A DNA stretch of 64,000 nucleotides from Pseudolabrys sp. Root1462 (GCF_001426945.1 NZ_LMFS01000001.1:1563926-1627925); one strand, 5' to 3'. Counted from the first letter of the stretch, positions 53,919-63,598 are shown. Translations and numbers: made by a program. Notes: a model not told the origin generated them from the sequence alone.

Positions 53919-54977
53919 ATGAACAAACAGATCCGGACCTTGCGCACGGCCGGCGACATCGTCGACGAAGGCTTCGTCACGCCGGCAGAACGCGCCGCGC
54001 TGGAGAAGGTCGCCGCACGTTATGCCGTGGCGCTGCCGCCGGCGCTGGCGGCGCTGATCGACCGCGGCGACGCGCGCGATCCGATTGCGCTTCAGTTCGT
54101 ACCCGATGCCGCCGAACTCGAGACGACGCCTGACGAACTCGCCGACCCGATCGGCGACGAGGCCCATTCGCCGGTCGAGGGCATCGTGCATCGCTATCCC
54201 GATCGCGTGCTGCTCAAGCTCACCCATGTCTGCGCGGTCTATTGCCGCTTCTGCTTCCGCCGCGAAATGGTCGGGCCCGACAAGCCGAATGCGCTGTCGC
54301 CGGAAGCGGTCAAGGCCGCGCTCGATTACATCCGCGACCATCAGGAGATCTGGGAGGTCATCCTCACCGGCGGCGATCCGCTGATCCTGTCGCCGCGCCG
54401 GCTGCGCGCGGTGATGAAGGAATTGGGCGCGATCGATCATGTCAAAGTGGTGCGCCTTCACACCCGCATGCCGGTGGCCGAGCCGTCGCGCATCACGCCG
54501 GATCTGGTGCGTGCGCTGAAGACGTCAGGCAATGCTCGAAGGACTTTGGCCGTCTATGTCGCGGTCCATGTCAATCACGCTCGCGAACTCACGCCCGAAG
54601 CACGCGCCGCCTGCGCGCGCATGGCTGACGCGGGCATTCCGCTGCTCGGCCAATCGGTGCTGCTCAAGGGCGTCAACGACAGCGCCGAAGCCATGCGCGA
54701 CCTGATGCGGGCCTGCGTCGAGAGCCGCATCAAGCCGTATTATCTGCATCACGGCGATCTCGCGCCGGGCACCGCGCACCTGCGCACCGATATCGCGACC
54801 GGGCAGAACATCATGCGCGAACTGCGCGGCCGCGTTTCGGGCCTGTGCCAGCCGAGCTACGTGCTCGATATTCCGGGCGGCCACGGCAAATCGCCGCTCG
54901 GGCCGAATTACCTCGAGACGGTCGACGGCGGTTATGAGATCGAGGACTTCACCGGCAGGCGCCACGCTTATCGCTAG
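53919..54977 (+). CDS. epmB: EF-P (R)-beta-lysine mutase EpmB (lysine 2,3-aminomutase family)
   Basis: A 352-residue radical SAM, PLP-dependent aminomutase that supplies (R)-beta-lysine for EpmA. The [4Fe-4S] cluster motif is CAVYCRFCFRRE (Cys-x3-Cys-x2-Cys, about residue 107). GGDPLILSPRRL follows, and the C-terminal GGHGKSPLGPNYLE contains the PLP Lys. It closes the epmA-epmB operon. Confidence 0.92.
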   Translation: MNKQIRTLRTAGDIVDEGFVTPAERAALEKVAARYAVALPPALAALIDRGDARDPIALQFVPDAAELETTPDELADPIGDEAHSPVEGIVHRYPDRVLLKLTHVCAVYCRFCFRREMVGPDKPNALSPEAVKAALDYIRDHQEIWEVILTGGDPLILSPRRLRAVMKELGAIDHVKVVRLHTRMPVAEPSRITPDLVRALKTSGNARRTLAVYVAVHVNHARELTPEARAACARMADAGIPLLGQSVLLKGVNDSAEAMRDLMRACVESRIKPYYLHHGDLAPGTAHLRTDIATGQNIMRELRGRVSGLCQPSYVLDIPGGHGKSPLGPNYLETVDGGYEIEDFTGRRHAYR

Positions 54978-55039
54978 GCTTTGTTGTCGCGTTTCCTGAC
55001 GGCGAAGCGGCTTCCGCTTCGCGTGGAAGCGCTCCGCGC

Positions 55040-55216
55040 TCAATGCCGGATCGAGATCAGGTCGAGCAAGGCGGAAGCCACCGCCAGTCCGGCAAAGCCG
55101 ACGAAGACAACGACGATCACCGCATTCCAGATGAAGGCGGCGTCGCGCCGCAGGGCGCTGACGACGTGCTTGCCGGCCACGATGCTCTTGCTGCTGCTAT
55201 CGATGCTGTTGATCAT
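55040..55216 (-). CDS. Small single-span membrane protein, hypothetical
   Basis: A 58-residue protein with one strong membrane segment (IWNAVIVVVFVGFAGLAVASALL) after a polar N-terminus (MINSIDSSSKSIVAGKHVV). A GGGAG site precedes the ATG at 55216; another Met lies five codons upstream. No family is recognised. It lies alone between epmB and the cytochrome b561 gene. Confidence 0.55.
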   Translation of the reverse strand: MINSIDSSSKSIVAGKHVVSALRRDAAFIWNAVIVVVFVGFAGLAVASALLDLISIRH

Positions 55217-55363
55217 GGTGCTGGCTCCCATGCGAGCGGTATCACACCAATGTAATGGCGAACTGCCGTTTGCAGCATAATTTCCCCATTAAATTGGGGA
55301 GGAAATGCGTCTCTTCGGCGCATGGCTGACATGAAGGAGGCGCCGGGAGCCATTTGTCGCAGC

Positions 55364-55909
55364 CTAGCGCTCCCGTCGGCCGGACCGCAGCGACGCCATG
55401 CTCTCGAACACGCCGTCACGGAAAACCAGGCGGTGCACCAACGCCGCGCCGAAATGCGCAAGGAACAGCGCGAACAGCGTCAGCGCGAGCGCCGTATGGG
55501 CGGTTCTGAGGATGCTGTAGAGCTGGTCGCTCTGCGGCGCGATCGGCGGCAGGTGGATGGCGCCATAAAGCACCACGGGGTAGCGCGCGGCCGACAGCAT
55601 GGCCCAGCCGACCAGCGGCACGGCGAACATCAGCGCATAAAGCAGGACATGCGAGCCGTGAGCCGCGAAGCGCATGGTCGTTGGCATGCCGTTTGGCAAA
55701 GGCGGCGACTGGCGGACGAGGCGGTTGAGCAGCCGGATGGCGGCCAGCACCAGGATGGCGATGCCGAGCGGCCGGTGGATCGAGAGCAGCCAATGATACT
55801 CCGTCACCGACGCCACCATGCCGATGCCGATGAACAGCATGGCGAGGATCATTACGGCCATCAGCCAGTGCAGGACGCGGGAGAACGCAGGGAACTGGTA
55901 ATGCGTCAT
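55364..55909 (-). CDS. Cytochrome b561
   Basis: A 181-residue membrane cytochrome with four membrane segments and conserved haem-ligand His residues: FSRVLHWLMAVMI, then LLSIHRPLGIAIL, HGSHVLLYALMFAVPLVGW, and the last segment ALFLAHFGAALVH. It moves electrons from the quinone pool. Its ATG overlaps the stop of the catalase-like gene (ATGA at 55906-55909), so the two are translated together and may work as a redox pair. Confidence 0.9.
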   Translation of the reverse strand: MTHYQFPAFSRVLHWLMAVMILAMLFIGIGMVASVTEYHWLLSIHRPLGIAILVLAAIRLLNRLVRQSPPLPNGMPTTMRFAAHGSHVLLYALMFAVPLVGWAMLSAARYPVVLYGAIHLPPIAPQSDQLYSILRTAHTALALTLFALFLAHFGAALVHRLVFRDGVFESMASLRSGRRER

Positions 55910-57030
55910 GGCGAGGCGCCCTTCGTGACGTTGGGGACCTGCACTTCGCTCGGCGTCTTCGCTTCGGCTGCGCGGCGCCTGAACGAATTCGAGTAGGTGG
56001 CGGAACGAGCGCTGAGCAGTGGATCGTCCGACGGCGCGATACCGGCCGGCAGCACCAGCGGATCGAAATTGACGTCGCTGCAATTGCCCGGCGCTTCCGT
56101 CGCAATGCGATCGATGGTCAGCGTGCCGAGCGTCAGGCGCGTGCGGGTCTCGGGCCAAGCCACGGTTGCGTCGGCGGTCGCATCGTCCGATGTGCCGATC
56201 GTGACCACGAGATGCCACTGCACGGAGCCCTTGGCGAGCCGGGCGATCAGGTCGTCGAACAGGTAGTTGACGTCCGTCGGGCTGCTCTTGTTGACCCCGG
56301 CTTGGCCCTCGGCGACAAAAGGATCGACCGCTTCCATGCTCCAGCGCACCGGCGTCGATACGCCGGCGCCGTTGACGAAGCGGAATGCGTCGAGGCTGTT
56401 GTAGCTGGCATTGGCAAAGCCGGTTGAGAAGGGCCTCGCTTTGATCGCCTGCAGCGCCTTCGCTGTCTCCGGATGAGCGGCGAGGAAGCTCTGCATGCGT
56501 GACGGGTCGGGCTTGCCGGTGGCCGGATCGGGCCGCGCTGCGAGCATCTGCTCATAGAACGCCTGCGCATTACGAACCGGGAAGACCGGAATGTCGTTCA
56601 TGCCGGTGCGCCATTCCTCCCCGTCGCGAAGCCGGAAGCTCAGGGCCATGCTGCGCACCTCGGTCTCGTTGTCGGGGACGAAAGGCTTGCCGACGGCGAC
56701 GGCGAAGCGCCCGGTGACCGGCGTTGTGCCTTTTTCGAAAACCGCGGCTGTCGACAGCGCGGTGCCATTGCCGTTGCTGTCGAAGGTACCGGCGATACAG
56801 ACGCCCTTGGCGTGATTGCGGCGGAAACCGGGGTGGACGCCGTTGATCTGTTCGAAGCGGTCGATGATGCGCGCTTGGGTCAGCCGTTGCGGCGTCAGGT
56901 AGCCGCCGACATAGGCGAAGCCGGCAGCGATGCACGCTACCGCAATGCCGATGGTGACGAGGCTGGTGATAGTTTCGGGTGACGGCGGCCAGAGACGATA
57001 ATGCGGTCTCGGATTTTCGTATTCGCTCAT
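55906..57030 (-). CDS. Membrane-anchored catalase-family peroxidase (SrpA-like)
   Basis: A 374-residue haem peroxidase of the small catalase-like type. A membrane anchor lies at residues 19-43 (TSLVTIGIAVACIAAGFAYVGGYL). The distal His is in PGFRRNHAKGVCIAGTFDSNGNG. FRLRDGEEWRTGMNDIPVF and a terminal SARSATYSNSFRRR segment with the likely proximal Tyr complete the family picture. The anchor orientation implies a periplasmic catalytic part. It probably reduces peroxides with electrons from the coupled cytochrome b561. Confidence 0.85.
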   Translation of the reverse strand: MSEYENPRPHYRLWPPSPETITSLVTIGIAVACIAAGFAYVGGYLTPQRLTQARIIDRFEQINGVHPGFRRNHAKGVCIAGTFDSNGNGTALSTAAVFEKGTTPVTGRFAVAVGKPFVPDNETEVRSMALSFRLRDGEEWRTGMNDIPVFPVRNAQAFYEQMLAARPDPATGKPDPSRMQSFLAAHPETAKALQAIKARPFSTGFANASYNSLDAFRFVNGAGVSTPVRWSMEAVDPFVAEGQAGVNKSSPTDVNYLFDDLIARLAKGSVQWHLVVTIGTSDDATADATVAWPETRTRLTLGTLTIDRIATEAPGNCSDVNFDPLVLPAGIAPSDDPLLSARSATYSNSFRRRAAEAKTPSEVQVPNVTKGASP

Positions 57031-57259
57031 GCCGGCTTTGCTCGGGAGGGACGACACGACGCGTTACGTCGCACTGTGTCGCCTGATCGCCCCGGGGCCC
57101 ATGTTCCGCTTTCCGAGCACCAGCGAAATCATACGCAGGAGTGGCCGCGTCATACCGAAGGATGATTGCCAGGTGATGCGTTATGCCGTGTCCGCGCAAA
57201 GCGGCATCGCGCTCCGCCCGACACCCTGGTGGACAGGGACGCGGCGCATTCCTCGAACG

Positions 57260-57556
57260 TCAGGCGCGATGAACTCGTTCTCGGCCCGCGGCAGCTCGCG
57301 ATGATCGAACGCCAAGGCGCGGGCCATAGGCATTCAAAAGCTCCGAGCGCACACTTGCCGCCTGCTCACACAGCCTGTCGGCGTTGCGCTCGCCTGTCCT
57401 GGCGACTGCAATAATGCGCTTGGCGATGATCTCGCGGTCCGCCTGTGACAGCGCCAATTCCTCGAGGGCTAAACAAGCGCGATCGAAAGCCTCACCCATA
57501 ACGCGCGTGGCGAGGTCATCGAAACTAGCCTCTATGAAAATGGGGACAACGTTCAT
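57260..57556 (-). CDS. Conserved hypothetical protein
   Basis: A 98-residue soluble helical protein: MNVVPIFIEASFDDLATRVMGEAFDRACLAL, then SQADREIIAKRIIAVARTGERNADRLCEQA. Similar short proteins occur in Bradyrhizobium relatives. The last 20 residues (GVRSSRAAAGRERVHRA) look less conserved in style and may reflect read-through past an original stop. The function is unknown. Confidence 0.6.
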   Translation of the reverse strand: MNVVPIFIEASFDDLATRVMGEAFDRACLALEELALSQADREIIAKRIIAVARTGERNADRLCEQAASVRSELLNAYGPRLGVRSSRAAAGRERVHRA

Positions 57557-57703
57557 GCTACTCCCCCTTGGCTACGATCAGGTTAGATGCCGGGGAGGAG
57601 GAGAATTTGATTTACAACAAAACCGCGACCTTTTTTGAGGTGACCGCCAAGGTAGAAAAAAGGGGTAGCCGGGTCCCGCTACCGACGGCACACTGCTCGG
57701 CGC

Positions 57704-58027
57704 TTACACGCCGGATGCCAGACTGTACCGATCGACGAAATCGCGCGTGCCACCGCTAACCGGCTGGCCGCGATGCCATGCGGCCTCGACGACGTCGCGC
57801 GCGACATCCTCGGTGACGTCACGCGACCAACCTTCGGCCGTGTTGAATGCGACGATGCGAACGATCTGTTGGAATTGGCCGTTGAGGATGTCTTCGATCA
57901 GAGTGTCTTTGTCGGCCGTCTCTTCGTCGGTCTCTCTATAGGCCCGGCCGACACGGCCGAAATCTTGCAGCACGATATAAACCGTGACGTCGAATTGACC
58001 GGGGGCCGCCGGCACGATGGGCGGCAT
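57704..58027 (-). CDS. Conserved hypothetical protein
   Basis: A 107-residue protein with a compact alpha/beta pattern: VTVYIVLQDFGRVGRAYRETDEETADKDTLIEDILNGQF, then VRIVAFNTAEGWSRDVTEDVARDVVEAAW. I recognise it as a short conserved protein of Bradyrhizobiaceae without known function. The start at 58027 gives the normal N-terminus. Confidence 0.65.
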   Translation of the reverse strand: MPPIVPAAPGQFDVTVYIVLQDFGRVGRAYRETDEETADKDTLIEDILNGQFQQIVRIVAFNTAEGWSRDVTEDVARDVVEAAWHRGQPVSGGTRDFVDRYSLASGV

Positions 58028-58215
58028 GACGCAATCTCCACAAACGCATTACGCTAACGAGAGGTACTTGCTCGGCCAGAACGCGCGACCGCGTTTCATT
58101 TCATTGGATCAAGCCGGCTTTACACTAAGCTGACTTGCAGTCTGGCAAACGGATGAAATCGTCAGTTCATATTTCGGCGCAACGTGCAGGCTACGGACAG
58201 GGCGAGGGCTGTTCT

Positions 58216-58431
58216 TTATCGCTCGTCGACAACGCCAAGGGCAGACTCCTGGGCTTCGCGTCCCGGCACCGATATTCTGATCTCGTGTCCATCCTTGATC
58301 GAATTGGAAGCGGCCATCGCAATCGCTTCAAAGGCGGATTCCTTCGACAGGTAAGAACCTTCGATCCGTCCGTCGTGTTCGACGCCCCAGCCGTCTCTGA
58401 CCCGCTTTACCGCATACGCCGCCAAACTCAT
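58216..58431 (-). CDS. Small conserved protein, DUF2188-like
   Basis: A 71-residue protein: AYAVKRVRDGWGVEHDGRIEGSYLSKESAFEAIAMAASNSIKDGHEIRISVPG. The pattern of an aromatic-Gly strand, a second strand and a Ser/Ala helix fits the DUF2188-like group of small proteins. It lies in a run of short genes on the minus strand. The function is unknown. Confidence 0.6.
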   Translation of the reverse strand: MSLAAYAVKRVRDGWGVEHDGRIEGSYLSKESAFEAIAMAASNSIKDGHEIRISVPGREAQESALGVVDER

Positions 58432-58813
58432 GGGATCGCTCCGCGTCTGTTACCCCGATTTAAACTCGTCGCCTCTCGCGAAGTTCCGAGCAGCCGCGTG
58501 CGGCCGAGACGAGCCGGAGAAATGCGGCTTCCACTCGACGTTCTTCACGCGATATCCGGTGCTAAAAAATCGTGGCGCCCGGCATCAGGCCGGCGCCGTG
58601 AAGAGCGTGCGTTGCCCGGCGTCACGACGCGGGCGACTAAGACCTCGCTCACGTGGCATTCTCGCCCATGCCGGAACGCCACGCGTTGACGCGCCAAAGC
58701 GGTGGGGGCGTTCAAGTCATGATGGGGCTTACGGTACAATTGCCGCACCGCCGGCGCCTCGCCGTATGACAAGGGCGCGCAATCTCGATAACTGCTTTGA
58801 TTATAACGGTAAT
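58432..58813. other. 382-base stretch without a supported gene
   Basis: Short open frames here lack ribosome sites and family features. The part from 58770 to 58813 next to the tRNA is AT-rich. The region lies downstream of tRNA-Glu in its direction of transcription. Confidence 0.5.
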
Positions 58814-58889
58814 TGGCGCGCCCTAGGGGATTCGAACCCCTGTTACCGCCGTGAAAGGGCGGTGTCCTAGGCCTCTAGACGAAGGGCGC
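58814..58889 (-). tRNA. tRNA-Glu (TTC)
   Basis: The minus strand folds as a cloverleaf: acceptor GCGCCCT/AGGGCGC with discriminator G and encoded CCA. The anticodon stem CCGCC/GGCGG surrounds a loop CTTTCAC with anticodon TTC. The T arm reads AGGGGTTCGAATCCCCT. All elements are intact. Confidence 0.97.
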
Positions 58890-59101
58890 AGTGGCACCGA
58901 ACGGTGCCAAGGCGGCGACCTATAAAGGGCTTCGCCGCCTGCGGCAAGTCTTGGAAAAGTCTTGAACAAGTCCGCGGCAAGTCATTGGAAACAGGGCCGG
59001 GAAACCGGGACAGCGGCGGCTCGGCCGCCGGAGGGGCTCGATTTGTCCCGGTCCGGCGGCCTTGGTTGCCTCGTCCCCCCATATCGGGGCGAAAGGCGCT
59101 T

Positions 59102-59557
59102 TTACCAGTGGCCGGTGTTCTTCATCGAGGCCCACGGTTCCTGCGGTGGCAGCGCGGCGCCTTTCTGCAGGATCTCGATCGAGTGCTTGTCCGGCGAGCG
59201 GACGAAGGCCATGACGCCGTCGCGGGGCGGCCGGTTGATGGTGACGCCCGCTTTCATGAGCCGCTCGCAAGTCTCGTAGATATTGTCGACCTCGTAGGCG
59301 AGGTGGCCGAAATAGCGCGCTTCGCCGTAGTCCTCGGTGTCCCAGTTATAGGTCAGTTCCACCTCGGGTCCGGGGCGGCCCTTTTTCTTGGAGACCTCAA
59401 GCGCATCCTGGTCGTCGCTGCCGGCAAGGAAGACCAGCGTATAGCGGTTCTTGTCATCGACCCGCCGCCGGGTCTCCTTGAGGCCGAGTTTGTTGACGTA
59501 GAAATCGAGCGCGTCATCGAGATTGCGGACGCGCAGCATGGTGTGCAGAAATCGCAT
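59102..59557 (-). CDS. gloA: Lactoylglutathione lyase (glyoxalase I)
   Basis: A 151-residue VOC-fold metal enzyme converting the methylglyoxal-glutathione hemithioacetal to lactoylglutathione. Family features: [24 protein letters not shown] with His ligand, [34 protein letters not shown], and a C-terminal [11 protein letters not shown] with Glu ligand. The start at 59557 matches the family; the open frame continues upstream through the sirtuin gene as a shadow. It is divergent from the sirtuin gene. Confidence 0.92.
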   Translation of the reverse strand: MRFLHTMLRVRNLDDALDFYVNKLGLKETRRRVDDKNRYTLVFLAGSDDQDALEVSKKKGRPGPEVELTYNWDTEDYGEARYFGHLAYEVDNIYETCERLMKAGVTINRPPRDGVMAFVRSPDKHSIEILQKGAALPPQEPWASMKNTGHW

Positions 59558-59623
59558 GGGGCTTACCTCGGATATACACTTGGAACCCACTACCGCACAT
59601 AGAACCATGTCGGCGAAATCGCA

Positions 59624-60385
59624 ATGATTGCTTCCGATCTCGACACCGCCATTGCCGGCCTGCGTGACCTGATCGACGACGCGCAGCGGATCGTGCCGTT
59701 TACCGGCGCCGGCATCTCGACCGAGAGCGGCATTCCGGACTTTCGCTCGCCCGGAGGCCTGTGGACGCACAACCGTCCGATCCCGTTCGACGAGTACGTG
59801 GCGAGCGCCGAGGCGCGGCGCGAGGCCTGGCGGCGGCGCTTCAATATCGAGGCAACGTTCGCGCAGGCGAAACCGGGGCGGGGCCATCTGGCGCTGGCGA
59901 GCCTGTACCGGGCCGGCCGGGTTCCCGGCGTCGTGACCCAGAACATCGACAATCTGCATCCGATGTCCGGTGTTGCACCGCACGATATCGTCGAGCTGCA
60001 CGGCAACACCACCTATGCCACCTGCCTGGACTGCGGTCAGCGCTACGAGTTGGGCCCGATCCGGAGCCGCTTCGAGGTCAATGGCGAAGAACCGCCGGAC
60101 TGCGATTGCGGCGGCATCGTCAAGACCGCGACGATTTCATTCGGTCAGGCCATGCCGGAAGACGCCATGCGGCGCGCGCAGCAACTGGCCAGCGCGTGCG
60201 ATCTGTTGCTCGCCGTCGGATCGTCGCTGGTTGTCTGGCCGGCGGCGGGGATTCCGCTGATCGCCAAACGCAGCGGTGCGAAACTCGTCATCATCAATCG
60301 CGAGCCGACGGAATTCGACGAGTTCGCCGATCTTGTTGTGCGTAACGACATCGGCGACGCACTCGCGCCCTTCATCCGCCACTGA
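59624..60385 (+). CDS. cobB: NAD-dependent protein deacylase (sirtuin)
   Basis: A 253-residue Sir2-family enzyme that removes acyl groups from lysines using NAD. Motifs: [34 protein letters not shown] with ELHGN carrying the catalytic His, and a zinc site CLDCG plus [23 protein letters not shown] is the NAD-binding end. It is divergent from gloA with 66 bases between. Confidence 0.93.
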   Translation: MIASDLDTAIAGLRDLIDDAQRIVPFTGAGISTESGIPDFRSPGGLWTHNRPIPFDEYVASAEARREAWRRRFNIEATFAQAKPGRGHLALASLYRAGRVPGVVTQNIDNLHPMSGVAPHDIVELHGNTTYATCLDCGQRYELGPIRSRFEVNGEEPPDCDCGGIVKTATISFGQAMPEDAMRRAQQLASACDLLLAVGSSLVVWPAAGIPLIAKRSGAKLVIINREPTEFDEFADLVVRNDIGDALAPFIRH

Positions 60386-60606
60386 TTCGCGAAACCATTC
60401 CGGCGCCAGAGAACTTGTGTGCAAGCACATTTTGCTCTTTGCCGGATTCGGCCGGGTGTTATCTTCAAATCACAGATTCGCCTAAGCGATTCCCAACAAA
60501 CGCCACGTCCAACGGCGGTTCGGAAGTCGAGCAGGCAAAAGTCAAAGCGGCACACCCAAACCGGCATAGTCCAGCCGGTAACAATCGTCGAACGGGATTG
60601 AATCGA

Positions 60607-61179
60607 ATGCCAGATACAATTCTCCGACCCGGCACGGTCCGAGACCTTGGCGACGAGAGAGCAACCGATCTCATCGAGCTCGCCGGGGTTATCAAGTGGT
60701 TCGATGTTTCGAAGGGCTTTGGCTTCATCATCCCCGATAACGGGATGCCCGACATTCTCCTTCACGTGACCTGCCTGCGCCGCGACGGCTTTCAGACCGC
60801 CTACGAGGGCGCACGGGTGGTGGTTGAAGTTCAGCCGAGAGCGAAGGGCCTGCAGGCCTTCCGCGTCGTGTCGATGGATGAATCGACGGCGATCCATCCG
60901 GCCCAGATCGCGCCGCGCACGCATGTCAACGTCACGCCGACCAGCGGGCTGGAACGGGCCCAGGTCAAGTGGTTCAACCGCCTGCGCGGCTTCGGCTTCC
61001 TGACGCGCGGCGAGGGCACGCCGGACATCTTCGTGCATATGGAAACGCTGCGGCGCTTCGGTTTTGCCGAACTGCGGCCGGGCCAGACCGTGCTCGTTCG
61101 CTTCGGGCCCGGACCGAAGGGCCTGATGGCCGCTGAGGTTCGGCCGGACGGCGGTCCGCTCGGTCTCGCCTCGCACTGA
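60607..61179 (+). CDS. Protein with two cold-shock domains
   Basis: A 190-residue protein with two CSD copies. The first has GVIKWFDVSKGFGFIIPDNGMPDILLHVTCL (residues 27-57), and the second has AQVKWFNRLRGFGFLTRGEGTPDIFVHMETL (about 119-149). Each keeps RNP-like KGFGFI/RGFGFL motifs, though RNP2 is altered in copy one (ILLHV). It binds single-stranded RNA or DNA. The ATG at 60607 is preceded by no strong ribosome site; the open frame reaches back to 60415. A terminator follows at 61213. Confidence 0.88.
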   Translation: MPDTILRPGTVRDLGDERATDLIELAGVIKWFDVSKGFGFIIPDNGMPDILLHVTCLRRDGFQTAYEGARVVVEVQPRAKGLQAFRVVSMDESTAIHPAQIAPRTHVNVTPTSGLERAQVKWFNRLRGFGFLTRGEGTPDIFVHMETLRRFGFAELRPGQTVLVRFGPGPKGLMAAEVRPDGGPLGLASH

Positions 61180-61212
61180 TCATCGTCGACCGGTCTTCGG
61201 TCGAAAGGAATG

Positions 61213-61237
61213 CGCCCCGGTTCGCCCGGGGCGTTTT
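61213..61237 (+). terminator. Rho-independent terminator after the cold-shock gene
   Basis: CGCCCCGG-TTCGC-CCGGGGCG followed by TTTT, 33 bases after the stop of the double cold-shock gene. Confidence 0.8.
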
Positions 61238-61374
61238 CATTTGCATGACCGCCGGCGCGGGCCGGGCGCTGTTCTGCGATCCATCGTCGGGCTGTCGTCT
61301 TGCCGGTGCCGCTTTTGCTTGCGATGCTGACCGCCGGGCCGGCGGTCGCCGGTCGCGCGCGAGGTCGTCTCTCC

Positions 61375-61827
61375 ATGCATCGTTTCCGTTTGATCGCCGC
61401 CATCCTTCTGGGATTGTGGGTCGTCGCGCTGCCTGCGCGGGCAGCCGACACCAGCACCCTCGAGATCGCCAGCAAGACCGGCGTGCACGCCTTCACCGTC
61501 GAACTGGCGCAGACCGAGGCCGAACGCGCCAAGGGTCTGATGTTCCGCAAGGAGCTGCCCGAAGGGCAGGGCATGCTGTTCGACTTCAAGAAGGACCAGG
61601 AGGTCGCGTTCTGGATGGAGAATACCTACATCCCGCTCGACATGATCTTCATCCGCGGCGATGGCACCATCCTGCGCATCGAGCAGAACGCGACGCCGCT
61701 GTCGACGCGCAACATTCCCTCCGGCGGGCCGGTGCGCGGTGTCCTTGAAGTGATCGCCGGTACGGTAAAGAAGCTCGGCATCGCGCCGGGCGACAAGGTG
61801 GCGCATCCGATCTTCGGCGGCCGCTGA
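61375..61827 (+). CDS. DUF192 family exported protein
   Basis: A 150-residue protein with a signal peptide (FRLIAAILLGLWVVALPARA) and the DUF192 core: FTVELAQTEAERAKGLMFRKELPEGQGMLFDFKKDQEVAFWMENTYIPLDMIFI, then GGPVRGVLEVIAGTVKKLGI. Family members are widespread and have no firm function. The start at 61375 begins directly with the signal; an in-frame ATG at 61300 is unlikely. Confidence 0.85.
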   Translation: MHRFRLIAAILLGLWVVALPARAADTSTLEIASKTGVHAFTVELAQTEAERAKGLMFRKELPEGQGMLFDFKKDQEVAFWMENTYIPLDMIFIRGDGTILRIEQNATPLSTRNIPSGGPVRGVLEVIAGTVKKLGIAPGDKVAHPIFGGR

Positions 61828-61931
61828 GCCGCCGCGGCGCGCCTTGCTGGGCGGGGTCGAAGCGTGTACCTAGCCGTCACTCGGTGCCCGCGTTATCGCG
61901 GCCCCGGGTTCATGACCGAGGGTCATATTTT

Positions 61932-62008
<77 letters not shown>

Positions 62009-62419
62009 TTTTACAAGTATTCGCAGTCTGTCTGCTTCCGCCTTCAGGTATTGATGCGTCAGCGGGACCAAATTCAACTGCTAATGACTTAGCCCGCAGG
62101 CTGTGATCGCGGTGATGCGAAGCGCGTCGGCCCGATTGTCAAGAAATTGGCGGCCCGCCGGTAGCTGTAGTTCCCTATCGGAATTTGGCGAGACCTATCG
62201 CATTATGAAATATAGGAAATTCAATGAGATATCATATTCAAAGTATAGAAGATCATAAAATATAATTTATTGTTGCTATCAAACAGAAGTTACGAGAGAA
62301 TTAACGGGCAATTTATCTCGATACCTTCGAAAAATACGCCGACGCTTTGAGGAAGTTGCGACAATCTGCCTCACCCCCAGAAAAAGCCCGCCAACGGGCG
62401 TCAAACAGTCGTCAGAGTC
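62009..62419. other. AT-rich non-coding stretch between tRNA-Pro and the integrase
   Basis: No gene is supported. Base composition drops sharply, most clearly at 62190-62320, where long A/T runs contrast with the GC-rich genes on either side. This fits foreign DNA directly behind an attachment site and may contain integrase-binding arm sites and the integrase promoter. Confidence 0.7.
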
Positions 62420-63598
62420 ATGCCTACCGTTGCGTTGTCCGCGAGTTTTGTGCGGCAGGTGCAGTGCGCGCCTGATCGTAAGAAGACCGACTATTTCGAC
62501 GTCGGTCAGCGCGGATTCATGCTCGAGGTGCGATCTTCCGGCGGCAAGACGTTCTACCAACGCTATACCGATGAGCGCGGCCGCGAACGGCAATACAAGA
62601 TCGGACCAGCCGATGTGGTGTCGCTCGATCAGGCGCGCCGCAAGGCCAAGCAGATAGTGGCGGAAGCGCTGCTCGGCGCCGATCCGCAGCAGAAGCGCCG
62701 TGAGATGCGCGCCATTCCGCTGCTGCGCGATTTCATTGCCGAACGCTATTTGCCGTTCATCAAGACCTACAAGAGCAGCTGGCGAACGGATGAAACCGTT
62801 TTGCGCATCCACGTGCTCCCCCGGCTCGGCCATCTTGCGCTCGACGAGATCAAGACCGACGCGATTTCAAATCTCATCAATACGATGCGTGCCGACGGCT
62901 ACGCGTCGGGAACGATGAATCGGGTCATTGTGATCCTGCGCTACATCTACAATCTGGCACGCAAGTGGAAAACGCCGGGCGGCGAAAACAATCCGGCCGC
63001 CGGCCTGACCGCAGGCCCAGACGTTCAGCGCAATCGTTTCCTGAGCGAATGGGAAGCGGAAAATCTGGTGCGCGCCATTCATGCCGACGAGAACCGAACC
63101 GCCGCGCGTTCGATCCTGCTCCTGCTGCTGACCGGGGGGCGGCGCAACGAAATCACCTTCGCAAAGTGGGACTATATCGACTGGAAGAACAGAACGCTGC
63201 TGGTGCCGAAGTCGAAGTCGGGCAGGGCGCGCGTCATCGCCTTGAACCAATCGGCGATCGCGCTGCTGACAGCGACACCGCGCATCGACGGCAATCCATA
63301 CATTTTTCCGTCGGAAGTCACCGGCAAGCCTTCCGCGTCGCTGTTCTTTCCATGGGACCGCATCAGGAAGCGCGCCGGACTTGAAGACGTGCGCTTGCAC
63401 GATTTGCGGCATTCCTTCGCCAGCTTCCTAGTCAACCGCGGCGTTTCGCTCTACGTCGTGCAGGGGCTGTTGGGTCACATGCACGCCCGTACCACCCAGC
63501 GCTACGCGCATCTGTCGCAAGAGACATTAAGTGACGCTGCAGATCTCATCCAGCAGGTCGTCGAGTTCCCGGCGCAGACGCAATCACCTAGCAGCTAG
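62420..63598 (+). CDS. Tyrosine-type site-specific integrase
   Basis: A 392-residue phage/island integrase. The N-terminal arm-binding domain (YFDVGQRGFMLEVRSSGGKTFYQRYTD) is of the kind common in tRNA-linked islands. A SAM-like core-binding domain spans about 95-190. The catalytic domain has Arg in LTGGRRNEITFAKW, a strand Lys in KSKSGRARVIAL, HDLRHSFASFLVN, LLGHMHARTTQRYAHL with the nucleophile Tyr. All catalytic residues appear present. Its direction and distance from tRNA-Pro fit integration into that tRNA. Confidence 0.92.
   Translation: MPTVALSASFVRQVQCAPDRKKTDYFDVGQRGFMLEVRSSGGKTFYQRYTDERGRERQYKIGPADVVSLDQARRKAKQIVAEALLGADPQQKRREMRAIPLLRDFIAERYLPFIKTYKSSWRTDETVLRIHVLPRLGHLALDEIKTDAISNLINTMRADGYASGTMNRVIVILRYIYNLARKWKTPGGENNPAAGLTAGPDVQRNRFLSEWEAENLVRAIHADENRTAARSILLLLLTGGRRNEITFAKWDYIDWKNRTLLVPKSKSGRARVIALNQSAIALLTATPRIDGNPYIFPSEVTGKPSASLFFPWDRIRKRAGLEDVRLHDLRHSFASFLVNRGVSLYVVQGLLGHMHARTTQRYAHLSQETLSDAADLIQQVVEFPAQTQSPSS

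Noticed and set aside
52704..54461. Long open frame (585 codons) on the minus strand opposite epmA and epmB
   Set aside because: It spans two recognised genes and the gap between them, and its translation has no recognisable motifs.
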